DNA of 64,000 nt. It comes from JALHNI01 sp965229305. GTDB taxonomy: Bacteria > Acidobacteriota > Terriglobia > Bryobacterales > Bryobacteraceae. Every line of letters begins with the position of its first letter. Positions within the stretch are counted from its first letter, which is position 1. The notes beneath the pieces were generated by a model. The model made no database searches and was not told where the DNA came from. It saw only the letters and a program-made list of their open reading frames with translations. A program made the position numbers and the translations under genes. The stretch lies in NCBI GenBank assembly GCA_965229305.1, contig CBDDIZ010000036.1:62001-126000 (forward strand), written 5' to 3'. Positions 7,490 through 15,299 of the stretch are shown here, piece by piece.

Positions 7490-8905
7490 TTACTCCGGCA
7501 TCCGTTCGGGCTCCAGCACGGCGCCGCCGTCGGTCCGGCGCAGTTCCCAGAAAGCGGCTACCGAAAGCACGGTGAGCGCCCCCATGATCAGAAACGCCTG
7601 GTGAACCCCGCCGGCAATCTGCAGGGGGACGCTCCGCAGGCCCGCCGGAATGAATAACGAGGCGAGCGCCGAGGCGATGGCAATGCCAAAGCTCAACGAA
7701 AGCTGCTGCACCGTGCTGGAGATGGAGCTCGCTCCGCTGGCCACCGATTCGGGCACGTCCGCGAACACCAGCGAATTCAGACTGCTGTATTGCAGCGAAC
7801 TGACGGCCCCGAACAGACAACTGAGCGCAATCACCAGAGCCATCGGCGTGCCCGGCGCGATCAGCGAGAAGCTGACGATCATCAGGCCGAGCAGCACCGT
7901 GTTCGACACCAGCACGGCGCGATAGCTGTACCGAGCCAGGATGCGGCGCGCCAGCGTCTTCACACCCATCGCCATGAGGGCCTGCGGCATCACCAGCAGA
8001 CCCGACTGGATCGGGGTCAAGCCCAACCCGAGTTGGTAGAGCATCGGCAGGAGAAACGCCACGCCGCCCGCGCCCAGACGCGTCACGAAGCCTCCGAAGA
8101 CGGCGGCCCGAAACGTACGAATATCGAAGAGGGTGGTATTTAGCAATGGCACCGCCACCCCCCGGGCGTGGACGCGATACGTCAGCAGCAGCGTCAGCGA
8201 AAGCGCTACCAGCAAGGTCATTTCCGTGCCGCTCAAAGTGTGTTCGCCGAAGACCTCGAGGACGTACGAAAGCAGCGCGATCCCGCCGCCGAATAGCACG
8301 AGCCCGATAGAGTCAAGCGGCGTCCGCGTCGCCTGACGATAGTCGGGGAGGTAGCGGTGCACCAGCAGCAGACCAAGCAAGCCGATGGGAATGTTGATGA
8401 AGAAAATGACGCGCCAGTGCGAATAATGCACCACGGCGCCCCCGACTAACGGGCCTAACAATGGCCCGATCAGGCCGGGAATGGCCACGAAGCTCATCGC
8501 CTCGAGTAACTCGGACTTCGGAAACGCGCGCACCAGCGTCAGCCGCCCCACCGGTACCATCATGGCGCCACCGCAGCCCTGCAGCAGGCGGCAGAAGATC
8601 AGCATCGGTAAATTGGTCGCCAGCCCGCACAGCAACGAGCCAAGCGTGAAGACGCCGATGGCGGAGCCAAAGACGGTGCGCGTCCCAAAGCGATCGGCCA
8701 TCCAGCCGCTGATCGGAATGAAGACGGCGAGACTCAACATGTAACTCGCCAGCACCGACTTTAAGCTCAGCGGCGACACCTTCAATGCGGCGGCAATCGA
8801 CGGCACCGCGGTATTCAGGATCGTCGTGTCGAGCGATTCCATGAAGAAGGCAATCGCAATCAACCAGAGGAGAAACCGCGGACTGGCGGAGTTGGTGGAA
8901 CGCAA
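7490..8905 (-). CDS. MFS transporter, DHA2 (EmrB/QacA-like) drug efflux type
   Basis: 471 residues from a TTG start, three bases after the stop of the Spy-like gene. It is hydrophobic throughout, with some 14 transmembrane segments expected for DHA2. Motif LDTTILNTAVPSIA in helix 1 is the DHA2 motif D1 signature, WMADRFGTRTVFG is motif A between helices 2 and 3, and LIGPLLGPLVGGAV is motif C (antiporter motif) in helix 5. These identify a proton-coupled drug or solute exporter of the inner membrane. No HlyD-like adaptor gene is adjacent. Coupling to a periplasmic stress-type protein suggests the pair responds to envelope-active compounds; that is inference. Confidence 0.92.
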   Translation of the reverse strand: MRSTNSASPRFLLWLIAIAFFMESLDTTILNTAVPSIAAALKVSPLSLKSVLASYMLSLAVFIPISGWMADRFGTRTVFGSAIGVFTLGSLLCGLATNLPMLIFCRLLQGCGGAMMVPVGRLTLVRAFPKSELLEAMSFVAIPGLIGPLLGPLVGGAVVHYSHWRVIFFINIPIGLLGLLLVHRYLPDYRQATRTPLDSIGLVLFGGGIALLSYVLEVFGEHTLSGTEMTLLVALSLTLLLTYRVHARGVAVPLLNTTLFDIRTFRAAVFGGFVTRLGAGGVAFLLPMLYQLGLGLTPIQSGLLVMPQALMAMGVKTLARRILARYSYRAVLVSNTVLLGLMIVSFSLIAPGTPMALVIALSCLFGAVSSLQYSSLNSLVFADVPESVASGASSISSTVQQLSLSFGIAIASALASLFIPAGLRSVPLQIAGGVHQAFLIMGALTVLSVAAFWELRRTDGGAVLEPERMPE

Positions 8906-8908
8906 GCG

Positions 8909-9442
8909 TTAATGAGCCGCCTCGGAGAAGACGGCGCAAGAACCAATGGACTTGGCCAAGGCCAACCGGTACCCCGCCACCTGCGCGCGCGGCATGGGCA
9001 GTAAGTTCACCCGCATCGCCTCGCAGCGCCGCGGGTCTGAAAACAAGGTCGTGCGCAAGGCATCGAGCCTCTCGCGCTGGACGTTTGTCAAGAGACCTTG
9101 TAACTCCCGCACAACCGCCCGCTGCCTGGTGAGCAAGTCATCATCCAGTAGGCCGATTTGTTCGCGAAAACCGGTAACTTCCCGTTCTCGCGACGCGCGC
9201 AACTCGGGGTCCGACGTAAAGACCGGCGGGACCTGATGTAGTTGATGAAAGAGCCTGAGCCGGCGCGCCTCCAGTAGACTCTTCGCGGTCAGGAACTGCT
9301 GGTTGTGTTCGGCGATGCGCTGCGCCTGGCTAGGCGACAAGTCAAGGTAACTCCGCAGTGAGTCGGGCACCGAAGACGCAGTCGCCGCCATGGACAACCA
9401 GACCGTAGAAGTGAGCGTAGCAACAATACTGAGCTTCCGCAT
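8909..9442 (-). CDS. Periplasmic Spy/CpxP-like helical protein
   Basis: 177 residues with a signal peptide (about 1-23, cleavage after ATA or ASS). The mature part is almost entirely helical and charged: YLDLSPSQAQRIAEHNQQF resembles the LTxxQ repeat region of Spy/CpxP chaperones, and the second half carries a matching LQGLLTNVQRERLDALR motif. Two Cys residues near the C-terminus (RRCEAM, GSCAVF) could form a disulfide. Spy-like proteins act as ATP-independent periplasmic chaperones or two-component accessory sensors. It lies directly upstream of the MFS exporter and is probably co-transcribed with it. Family assignment rests on motif resemblance only. Confidence 0.65.
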   Translation of the reverse strand: MRKLSIVATLTSTVWLSMAATASSVPDSLRSYLDLSPSQAQRIAEHNQQFLTAKSLLEARRLRLFHQLHQVPPVFTSDPELRASREREVTGFREQIGLLDDDLLTRQRAVVRELQGLLTNVQRERLDALRTTLFSDPRRCEAMRVNLLPMPRAQVAGYRLALAKSIGSCAVFSEAAH

Positions 9443-9469
9443 GCCGCAAGGCTACCACAAGCGCCGTAT

Positions 9470-10369
9470 TTATTCGTAGGGGAGCAGGTTCGCCCCAGGC
9501 GCGGGCAACTCATTGGTCACCACTTTGAAGCTCTCGAGCAGCGCCGGGCCGAAGGTCGTGGCAATGGCGACATCCGCGGCATCGCGGCCACGTGCCATCA
9601 GAATGCGTCCCCGTCGACGCTCGTTGTTGCGCGGGTCAAACGTGCGCCAGGCGCCATCGAGGTACACCTCAATCCAGGCGGCGAAGTCCATCATGGCGTA
9701 CGGCGGCGGTAGGCCGATGTCGCTCAAATAACCGGTACAGTAGCGGGCCGGGATGTTCAGGCACCGGCAGAACGTGATCACCAGATGCGCAAAGTCGCGG
9801 CAGACCCCCGTGCACTCCCTAAGTGCATCGTTCGCCGTGCGGGTGGGGCGCGCCGTCAGGTAGTTGAAGGTGATCTGCTGTTGGAAGTAGTCGCAGATGG
9901 CCTGCACGCGGGCCCACCCCGGCGGCGTGTTCCCGAACAGCTGCCAAGCGAGTTGCGAAAGGCTATCCGTCTCGCAATATCTGCTGCCCAGCAGGTACAT
10001 CAGCGTATCGGCAGGCAAATCCTGCACGGCGTGCTGCCGCGCCTCCGGAACATAGGGATCCAAGTGACCGCTATCGCGAATGATCCCGCTGCCGCTGATC
10101 GTGATGCGGCCCGGAGGCGCGACGATCCGGCGGCACCAGTTGCCGAACTGATCGAGGTAAACGGCTTGTGGCACAACAGGTTCCGTCGTGATGCGTTCGG
10201 TCACGACAAGGTCAGAAGCGCGCGACTCGTGGACGTTCACCATGAGGATCATGGGCGTCTCCTGAGCGCATTGATACGTCAACTCAAATCCAATTTCGAG
10301 ATCGACTCCGGACGAGGACGAGGTAAAGGTCGACACAGTTGGGGCCACAGCGGCAGCTTCAGTCAGCAT
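9470..10369 (-). CDS. Transglutaminase-like superfamily protein
   Basis: 299 residues from an ATG, with no signal peptide. The N-terminal 130 residues form the beta-rich bacterial transglutaminase-like N domain. The core contains the nucleophile Cys in ECTGVCRDFAHLVITFCR, then the strand MMDFAAWIEVYLDGAWRTFDPRNN holding the triad Asp. The catalytic His expected just before AW is Ala here. Related bacterial proteins with Ser at that site are known, so this may be a subfamily trait. A C-terminal motif RGRDAADVAIATTFGP is also typical of that subfamily. Possible roles are cysteine protease-like, amidase-like or non-catalytic. It is divergent from the DUF1592 cassette. Confidence 0.85.
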   Translation of the reverse strand: MLTEAAAVAPTVSTFTSSSSGVDLEIGFELTYQCAQETPMILMVNVHESRASDLVVTERITTEPVVPQAVYLDQFGNWCRRIVAPPGRITISGSGIIRDSGHLDPYVPEARQHAVQDLPADTLMYLLGSRYCETDSLSQLAWQLFGNTPPGWARVQAICDYFQQQITFNYLTARPTRTANDALRECTGVCRDFAHLVITFCRCLNIPARYCTGYLSDIGLPPPYAMMDFAAWIEVYLDGAWRTFDPRNNERRRGRILMARGRDAADVAIATTFGPALLESFKVVTNELPAPGANLLPYE

Positions 10370-10461
10370 GACACTTCATGGAGCAATCCAAGGGCCATAA
10401 CGCCCAGGCGCGATGGCCGAGAACCATGGCAGGGTGCCCACGCAGTATCGTAGAGAGGAGC

Positions 10462-12651
10462 ATGCGCTACGTCTGCCATCTCGCAACCTTGGCTCTCTGG
10501 GCGGCGCCCGCGCCGTTCGACGCGAACGTCAAGCCCTTCGTTAAGACCTACTGCGCGGGCTGCCACAGCGGTGCGGCCGCAGCCGGCGGCTTGAAGATGG
10601 CGCCCGGTCCGCAGGATCGCGAGACCTGGGAAAAGATGATCGACAAAGTCCGCGGGGGAGAGATGCCACCACCGGGCGTGCGCAAGCCGCCGGCAGCCGA
10701 GGCAGCGGCCTTCATCGCCTCGGTCGAAAAGTACTATGCGCAACAGGACCGCCGCACCCCACCTGACCCCGGCCGCCTCACCGCGCATCGCTTGAATCGC
10801 TACGAGTACAACCGCACCGTGCAGGATCTGCTCGGCGTCAAGCTACGCGCGGCCGACGAGTTTCCGGTCGATCCTTTCGGCTATGGCTTCGACAACATTG
10901 GCGACGCCCTCACACTCTCGCCGCTGCTGACGGAGAAGTATCTGAAAGCCGCCGAGCGTCTGGCGCGCGCCGCACTCCCCAGCGGCCAGCCGGAGAAAGT
11001 GATCGCCGCTCGTTACATGGCCGAAGCGCTCGGCCAACGCAATCAGCTCCATATTCAAACGCTCCATGACTTTCCCGTAGACGGCGAGTACACGCTACGC
11101 ACCGCCTGGTTCCAGGGCATGCCCGCCGGCTTCGCCATGCGGGGCCGCTTATATCTCGATCGCCAGTTAGTCCTGGACCAGCCCATTCGCATTTACACCG
11201 AAATGGATCGCGGCATTGAGGCCCAGCACATCCGAATCGCGCAAGGCCCCCACTTGATCGAGGCCGAAATCGAAATCCCCGCCACCCACAAAGGGGCCAA
11301 GCCGTATCCCGAATACATCCAAGTGCACGGACCCTTCGCGCAAGCGAAACCCGAAGAGACCGAAAGCTATCGCCGCATCTTCCCCTGCGGCCACGCTGTC
11401 GGCCAGCATTCGCCAACCTGTATACGCCGCACCCTCAGCACGCTCGCGCGCCGCGCCTATCGCCGGCCCGTGGAGAAGCAGGAAGTGGAAAGCCTGATCG
11501 CCCTGGCGGACTTCGCCCGCTCCCGCGGCGCAACCACCGAAGAGGCCGTACGCGTCGCGATCGAAGCCATCCTCATGTCGCCCCACTTTCTCTTCCGGAC
11601 CGAGCACGATCCGGCGGGTCCGCAACCGCGGCGGGTGACCGAGCTAGAGTTGGCTTCCCGGCTCTCTTACTTCCTGTGGAGCAGCATGCCGGACGACGAG
11701 TTACTCTCCCTGGCGGAGAAAGGACGACTGCGCGCCAACTTACCCGCCCAGGTCCGCCGGATGATGGCCGATGCGCGGTCGCAAGCCCTGGCTGAGAACT
11801 TCAGCGCGCAATGGCTGCAAACCCGTAATCTCGAAGCACTCAAACCGGATCCGAAGAAGTTTCCCGAGTTCGACTCCGAACTGCGCGACGCCATGCGTCA
11901 GGAGACGGAACGCTTCTTCGCCGCCCTCGTCCAGGAAGACCGCAGTATCCTCGACTTACTCGATGCGCCTTTTACTTATTTAAATGAGCGCTTGGCTAAG
12001 TTCTACGGCATCCCTGGCGTCACCGGCCGGGAGTTTCGGCGCCACTCGCTGGCGGGAACCGATCGCAGCGGCGTCCTGACCCACGCTAGCGTCCTCGCCG
12101 TCTCCTCCTACCCCACGCGGACCTCGCCCGTCATTCGCGGCAAATGGGTGCTTGAGAACCTGCTCAACAAGCCCCCACCCCCTCCTCCCCCGGACGTGCC
12201 GCAGTTGGACGAGAAGAAGCTCAGCACCGCCGCTTCCTTCCGGCAGCAACTCGAACAGCATCGCCAGTCGCCGCAATGCGCCGGTTGCCACGCGCGCATG
12301 GACCCCATCGGCTTCGGGCTGGAGAATTACGACGCCATCGGTCGCTGGCGCACTTCGGAGAATGGCCTGCCGCTCGACACCAGCGGCGTCCTCCCCAACG
12401 GAAAGTCGTTTCAGAACGCCACCGAACTGAAGGCGATTCTCAAGGCGGACGCACCGCGTTTCGCCCGTGCCCTTTCCGAAAAACTGCTCACTTATGCGCT
12501 GGGCCGCGGTCTTGAACCGTATGACCGTCCCGCCGTCCTGCGCATCGCCCAGCGCGTGGAGCAGAATGGTTATCGGTTCTCGGAACTGATCGCCGCCGTG
12601 ATCGAGAGTGTTCCGTTCCAGATGAGACGTGCCCAGAGGAGTGCGCCATGA
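10462..12651 (+). CDS. Exported DUF1592/DUF1588/DUF1587/DUF1595/DUF1585 protein with haem-binding motifs
   Basis: 729 residues from the ATG at 10462, behind AGAGGAG; this start gives a signal peptide (MRYVCHLATLALWAAPAPF) that the longer frame lacks. Domains in order: cytochrome-c-like segment with YCAGCHSG near residue 33; DUF1587 around TAHRLNRYEYNRTVQDLLGV; DUF1595 near LARRAYRRPVEKQEVE; DUF1592 near ELASRLSYFLWSSMPDDELL; DUF1588 with the second haem motif QCAGCHARMDPIGFGLEN near 635; DUF1585 at the end. This fixed arrangement is common in Planctomycetota and Acidobacteriota and always travels with a DUF1552 partner. Biochemical function is unknown; two CxxCH sites suggest electron transfer outside the cytoplasm. 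The stop overlaps the next start (ATGA). Confidence 0.93.
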   Translation: MRYVCHLATLALWAAPAPFDANVKPFVKTYCAGCHSGAAAAGGLKMAPGPQDRETWEKMIDKVRGGEMPPPGVRKPPAAEAAAFIASVEKYYAQQDRRTPPDPGRLTAHRLNRYEYNRTVQDLLGVKLRAADEFPVDPFGYGFDNIGDALTLSPLLTEKYLKAAERLARAALPSGQPEKVIAARYMAEALGQRNQLHIQTLHDFPVDGEYTLRTAWFQGMPAGFAMRGRLYLDRQLVLDQPIRIYTEMDRGIEAQHIRIAQGPHLIEAEIEIPATHKGAKPYPEYIQVHGPFAQAKPEETESYRRIFPCGHAVGQHSPTCIRRTLSTLARRAYRRPVEKQEVESLIALADFARSRGATTEEAVRVAIEAILMSPHFLFRTEHDPAGPQPRRVTELELASRLSYFLWSSMPDDELLSLAEKGRLRANLPAQVRRMMADARSQALAENFSAQWLQTRNLEALKPDPKKFPEFDSELRDAMRQETERFFAALVQEDRSILDLLDAPFTYLNERLAKFYGIPGVTGREFRRHSLAGTDRSGVLTHASVLAVSSYPTRTSPVIRGKWVLENLLNKPPPPPPPDVPQLDEKKLSTAASFRQQLEQHRQSPQCAGCHARMDPIGFGLENYDAIGRWRTSENGLPLDTSGVLPNGKSFQNATELKAILKADAPRFARALSEKLLTYALGRGLEPYDRPAVLRIAQRVEQNGYRFSELIAAVIESVPFQMRRAQRSAP

Positions 12652-13970
12652 TAAAACCCCTTTCGCGCCGCGCTTTGCTGCGAGGAGCCGGCACCGCCAT
12701 TTCCCTGCCCTTTCTCGAAGCGATGCTGCCGGCCTTTGTTACCACGCCCGATGTCCCCGTGCGCCTGATGTACGTCTACGCGCCCACCGGCATGATGATG
12801 AACGAGTGGACGCCGGCCACTGCGGGCACTGACTTTGAATTGCGCCGCATTCTGCGTCCGCTCGCCCCCTACCGTAGCGACCTCACCATCCTCACCGGAC
12901 TGGGCGACAACCCGGGCCGCGCCCTCGGCGACGGCAACGGCGATCACGCGCGGGCCGCTTCGAGTTACCTGACCGGCGCCCATCCCCAAAAGACGCAAGG
13001 CGCCGACATCCGTGCCGGTATTTCCGTGGACCAGATCGCGGCCCGGTCGCTCGCCGGCCGCACCGGCTTCGCCTCGCTGGAGTTGACTTGCGAAGATAGC
13101 CGCCAGGCGGGCGAGTGCGATAGCTACAGTTGCGCCTATCAGGCCATTTCCTGGAAGTCCGAAACTCAGCCGCTGCCGCCGGAGATGAACCCGCGACTGT
13201 TGTTTGAGCGGCTGTTCGGCGAAATGGACATCAGCGCCAATCCCGCCGAACGCGAGAATCGTCGAGCCTACCGGCAGAGCATTCTCGATCTCACGCTCGC
13301 GCAAACCCAGACTCTTCAAGGTAAGTTAGGCGCCGCCGACCGTCGTAAGTTGGACGAGTATCTCACATCGATCCGCGAGGTGGAGCAGCGCCTCAGTACC
13401 GCCGGTCAGGTCCCCTTGCCCGAAGGGCTGGCCAAGCCGTCCGGCATTCCCGCCGACTACGCGGAACATGCGCGCCTCTTATTCGACTTGGTCGCGATTG
13501 CCTTTCAAACCGACCTCACTCGCGTCGTCACGTTCATGATGGCGCGCGAGGGCGGCCTGCGAACTTATGCCGAATGCGGCGTGCCCGAAGCGCACCACTC
13601 GATTTCACACCACGGCGGCCGCGCCGACCTGATTGAGAAACTGCTGAAGATCGAGGTCTATCACCTCGAACAATTCGCCTACTTAGTCGGCCGGCTCAAA
13701 GGAATGAAGGAAGGCACGGGTTCGGTGCTTGATCACGCCGCGCTCGTCTACGGCGCTTCGATGGGCGACCCCAATCGTCATGACCACGGGAAGTGTCCCA
13801 CTGTCATCGCCGGTAAGGCCGGTGGCAATCTCCGCGGCGGCCGTCACGTCATCTTCCCCGACGAGACCCCCATGGCCAACCTGCATCTCTCGCTGCTCGA
13901 CGCCATGGGCGTCCCCACGAACCACCTGGGCGACTCCACCGGCAAGCTCAACTTCCTCACCAATGTCTAA
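12648..13970 (+). CDS. DUF1552 family exported protein
   Basis: 440 residues. The N-terminus PLSRRALLRGAGTAISLPFLEAML is a twin-arginine signal, so the protein is likely exported folded. The body matches DUF1552: RLMYVYAPTGMMMNEWTP, LTILTGLGDNPGRALGDGNGDHARAASSYLTG, RTGFASLELTCEDSRQ, and a C-terminal HHSISHHGGRADLIEKLLKIE with clustered His residues that could bind metal. DUF1552 and DUF1501 belong to the alkaline-phosphatase/sulfatase-like fold group. It overlaps the DUF1592 gene by four bases, a strong sign of co-translation. No enzyme activity is established for the family. Confidence 0.92.
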   Translation: MIKPLSRRALLRGAGTAISLPFLEAMLPAFVTTPDVPVRLMYVYAPTGMMMNEWTPATAGTDFELRRILRPLAPYRSDLTILTGLGDNPGRALGDGNGDHARAASSYLTGAHPQKTQGADIRAGISVDQIAARSLAGRTGFASLELTCEDSRQAGECDSYSCAYQAISWKSETQPLPPEMNPRLLFERLFGEMDISANPAERENRRAYRQSILDLTLAQTQTLQGKLGAADRRKLDEYLTSIREVEQRLSTAGQVPLPEGLAKPSGIPADYAEHARLLFDLVAIAFQTDLTRVVTFMMAREGGLRTYAECGVPEAHHSISHHGGRADLIEKLLKIEVYHLEQFAYLVGRLKGMKEGTGSVLDHAALVYGASMGDPNRHDHGKCPTVIAGKAGGNLRGGRHVIFPDETPMANLHLSLLDAMGVPTNHLGDSTGKLNFLTNV

Positions 13971-15291
13971 GATGTTTACCCGCCGCGCGTTCCTGGGAGC
14001 TTGTGCCGCCGCCACCGCCCAAACCCGCCGGCCGCCCAACATCATCCTGCTGCTCGCCGATGACTTGGGTTACGGCGAACTCGGCCTCCAAGGCAATCGC
14101 GAGATTCCCACGCCCCACCTGGATTCGCTCGCGGCGAATGGCGTCCGCTTCACGCAAGGCTATGTCTCGGCGCCCGTCTGTTGTCCGTCGCGCGCCGGCC
14201 TGATGACCGGCCGTTACCAGACCCGCTTCGGGCACGAGATGAACTCCGTCGGCAAGACAAACCTCAACCCGGCCGTCGGACTCCCGCTCACCGAACGCAC
14301 TTTGGCGGAACATCTGAAAGAGGCCGGCTACGCCACCGGCCTAGTCGGTAAGTGGCACTTGGGCACCGCCCCCGAAAAGCAGCCCCAGCGGCGCGGCTTC
14401 GACGAGTTCTTTGGCTTCCTCCACGAAGGGCACTTTTACTATCCCCCGCCCTATCGCGGCGCGCTCACTCGCTTGCGGACCAGCGAGCCGTCTTATGACG
14501 ACAACAATCCCCTCTTGCGTGGCACCGATCCCGTGGCCGAAAAAGAATACCTGACCGACGCCTTCGCGCGCGAGGCTGTCTCGTTCGTCGATCGTCATCA
14601 GGCCCAGCCCTTCTGCCTGTATCTCGCGTTCAACGCGATCCATAGCCCGATGCAAGCGCCGGTCCCGCTGCTGAAGGAGTTCGAGGGCATTCGCGATGAG
14701 CAGCGTCGCTTGTTCGCGGCCATGCTGAGATCCATGGACCAGGCCGTCGGCAAGTTACTCGGCAAGCTACGCGAAGTGAACCTCGAACGCGATACGCTCA
14801 TCTTCTTCCTGAGCGACAATGGCGGCCCCACGCAGGAGCTTACCTCGTCCAACGCACCCCTGCGCGGCGGCAAGGGCCAGCTCTATGAAGGCGGGATCCG
14901 CGTGCCGTTCGTCATGCAGTGGAGGGGACAGATCGCGGGCGGTCGCACGGAAGACCGGCCGGTGATCTCGCTCGACATTGTCCCCACCGCCTTGGCCGCC
15001 GCCGGCCGCCCCCTCCCCGGGAATCTCGATGGCGTGAACCTGCTTCCCTTCCTCAACGGCTCCAGCGGCCCGCCCCATCGCACGCTGTTCTGGCGCTATG
15101 GCCAAAGCATCGCTCTCCGCGAGGGCGACTGGAAACTCGTCCGCCAAGTCCGCGGCGACTTCGAGCTCTTCCACCTGGCCGACGACCCCGCAGAAACCCG
15201 CAATCGCCTCCCTCAGGAGCCCGACATCGCCCGCCGGCTTCGCGCGGAATTGGATCGCCAGAACGCGCAGATGGTTGCGCCGCTATGGTGA
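13963..15291 (+). CDS. Exported sulfatase (arylsulfatase A-like)
   Basis: 442 residues from the ATG at 13963, which overlaps the DUF1552 stop; a second ATG at 13972 is equally possible and neither has a clear ribosome binding site. The Tat-like signal (TRRAFLGACAAATAQT) is followed by the sulfatase core: NIILLLADDLGYGELGLQ carries the metal-binding Asp pair, APVCCPSRAGLMTGRYQTR carries the formylglycine motif C-x-P-S-R, VGKWHLG is the conserved Lys/His, and FFLSDNGGPTQELTSSNAPL the second Asp-Asn metal site. Maturation needs a formylglycine-generating enzyme, not in the window. Acidobacterial sulfatases act on sulfated sugars. Position in the cassette suggests it works with the two upstream exported proteins. 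Confidence 0.95.
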   Translation: MSKMFTRRAFLGACAAATAQTRRPPNIILLLADDLGYGELGLQGNREIPTPHLDSLAANGVRFTQGYVSAPVCCPSRAGLMTGRYQTRFGHEMNSVGKTNLNPAVGLPLTERTLAEHLKEAGYATGLVGKWHLGTAPEKQPQRRGFDEFFGFLHEGHFYYPPPYRGALTRLRTSEPSYDDNNPLLRGTDPVAEKEYLTDAFAREAVSFVDRHQAQPFCLYLAFNAIHSPMQAPVPLLKEFEGIRDEQRRLFAAMLRSMDQAVGKLLGKLREVNLERDTLIFFLSDNGGPTQELTSSNAPLRGGKGQLYEGGIRVPFVMQWRGQIAGGRTEDRPVISLDIVPTALAAAGRPLPGNLDGVNLLPFLNGSSGPPHRTLFWRYGQSIALREGDWKLVRQVRGDFELFHLADDPAETRNRLPQEPDIARRLRAELDRQNAQMVAPLW

Positions 15292-15299
15292 GGGCAGCG

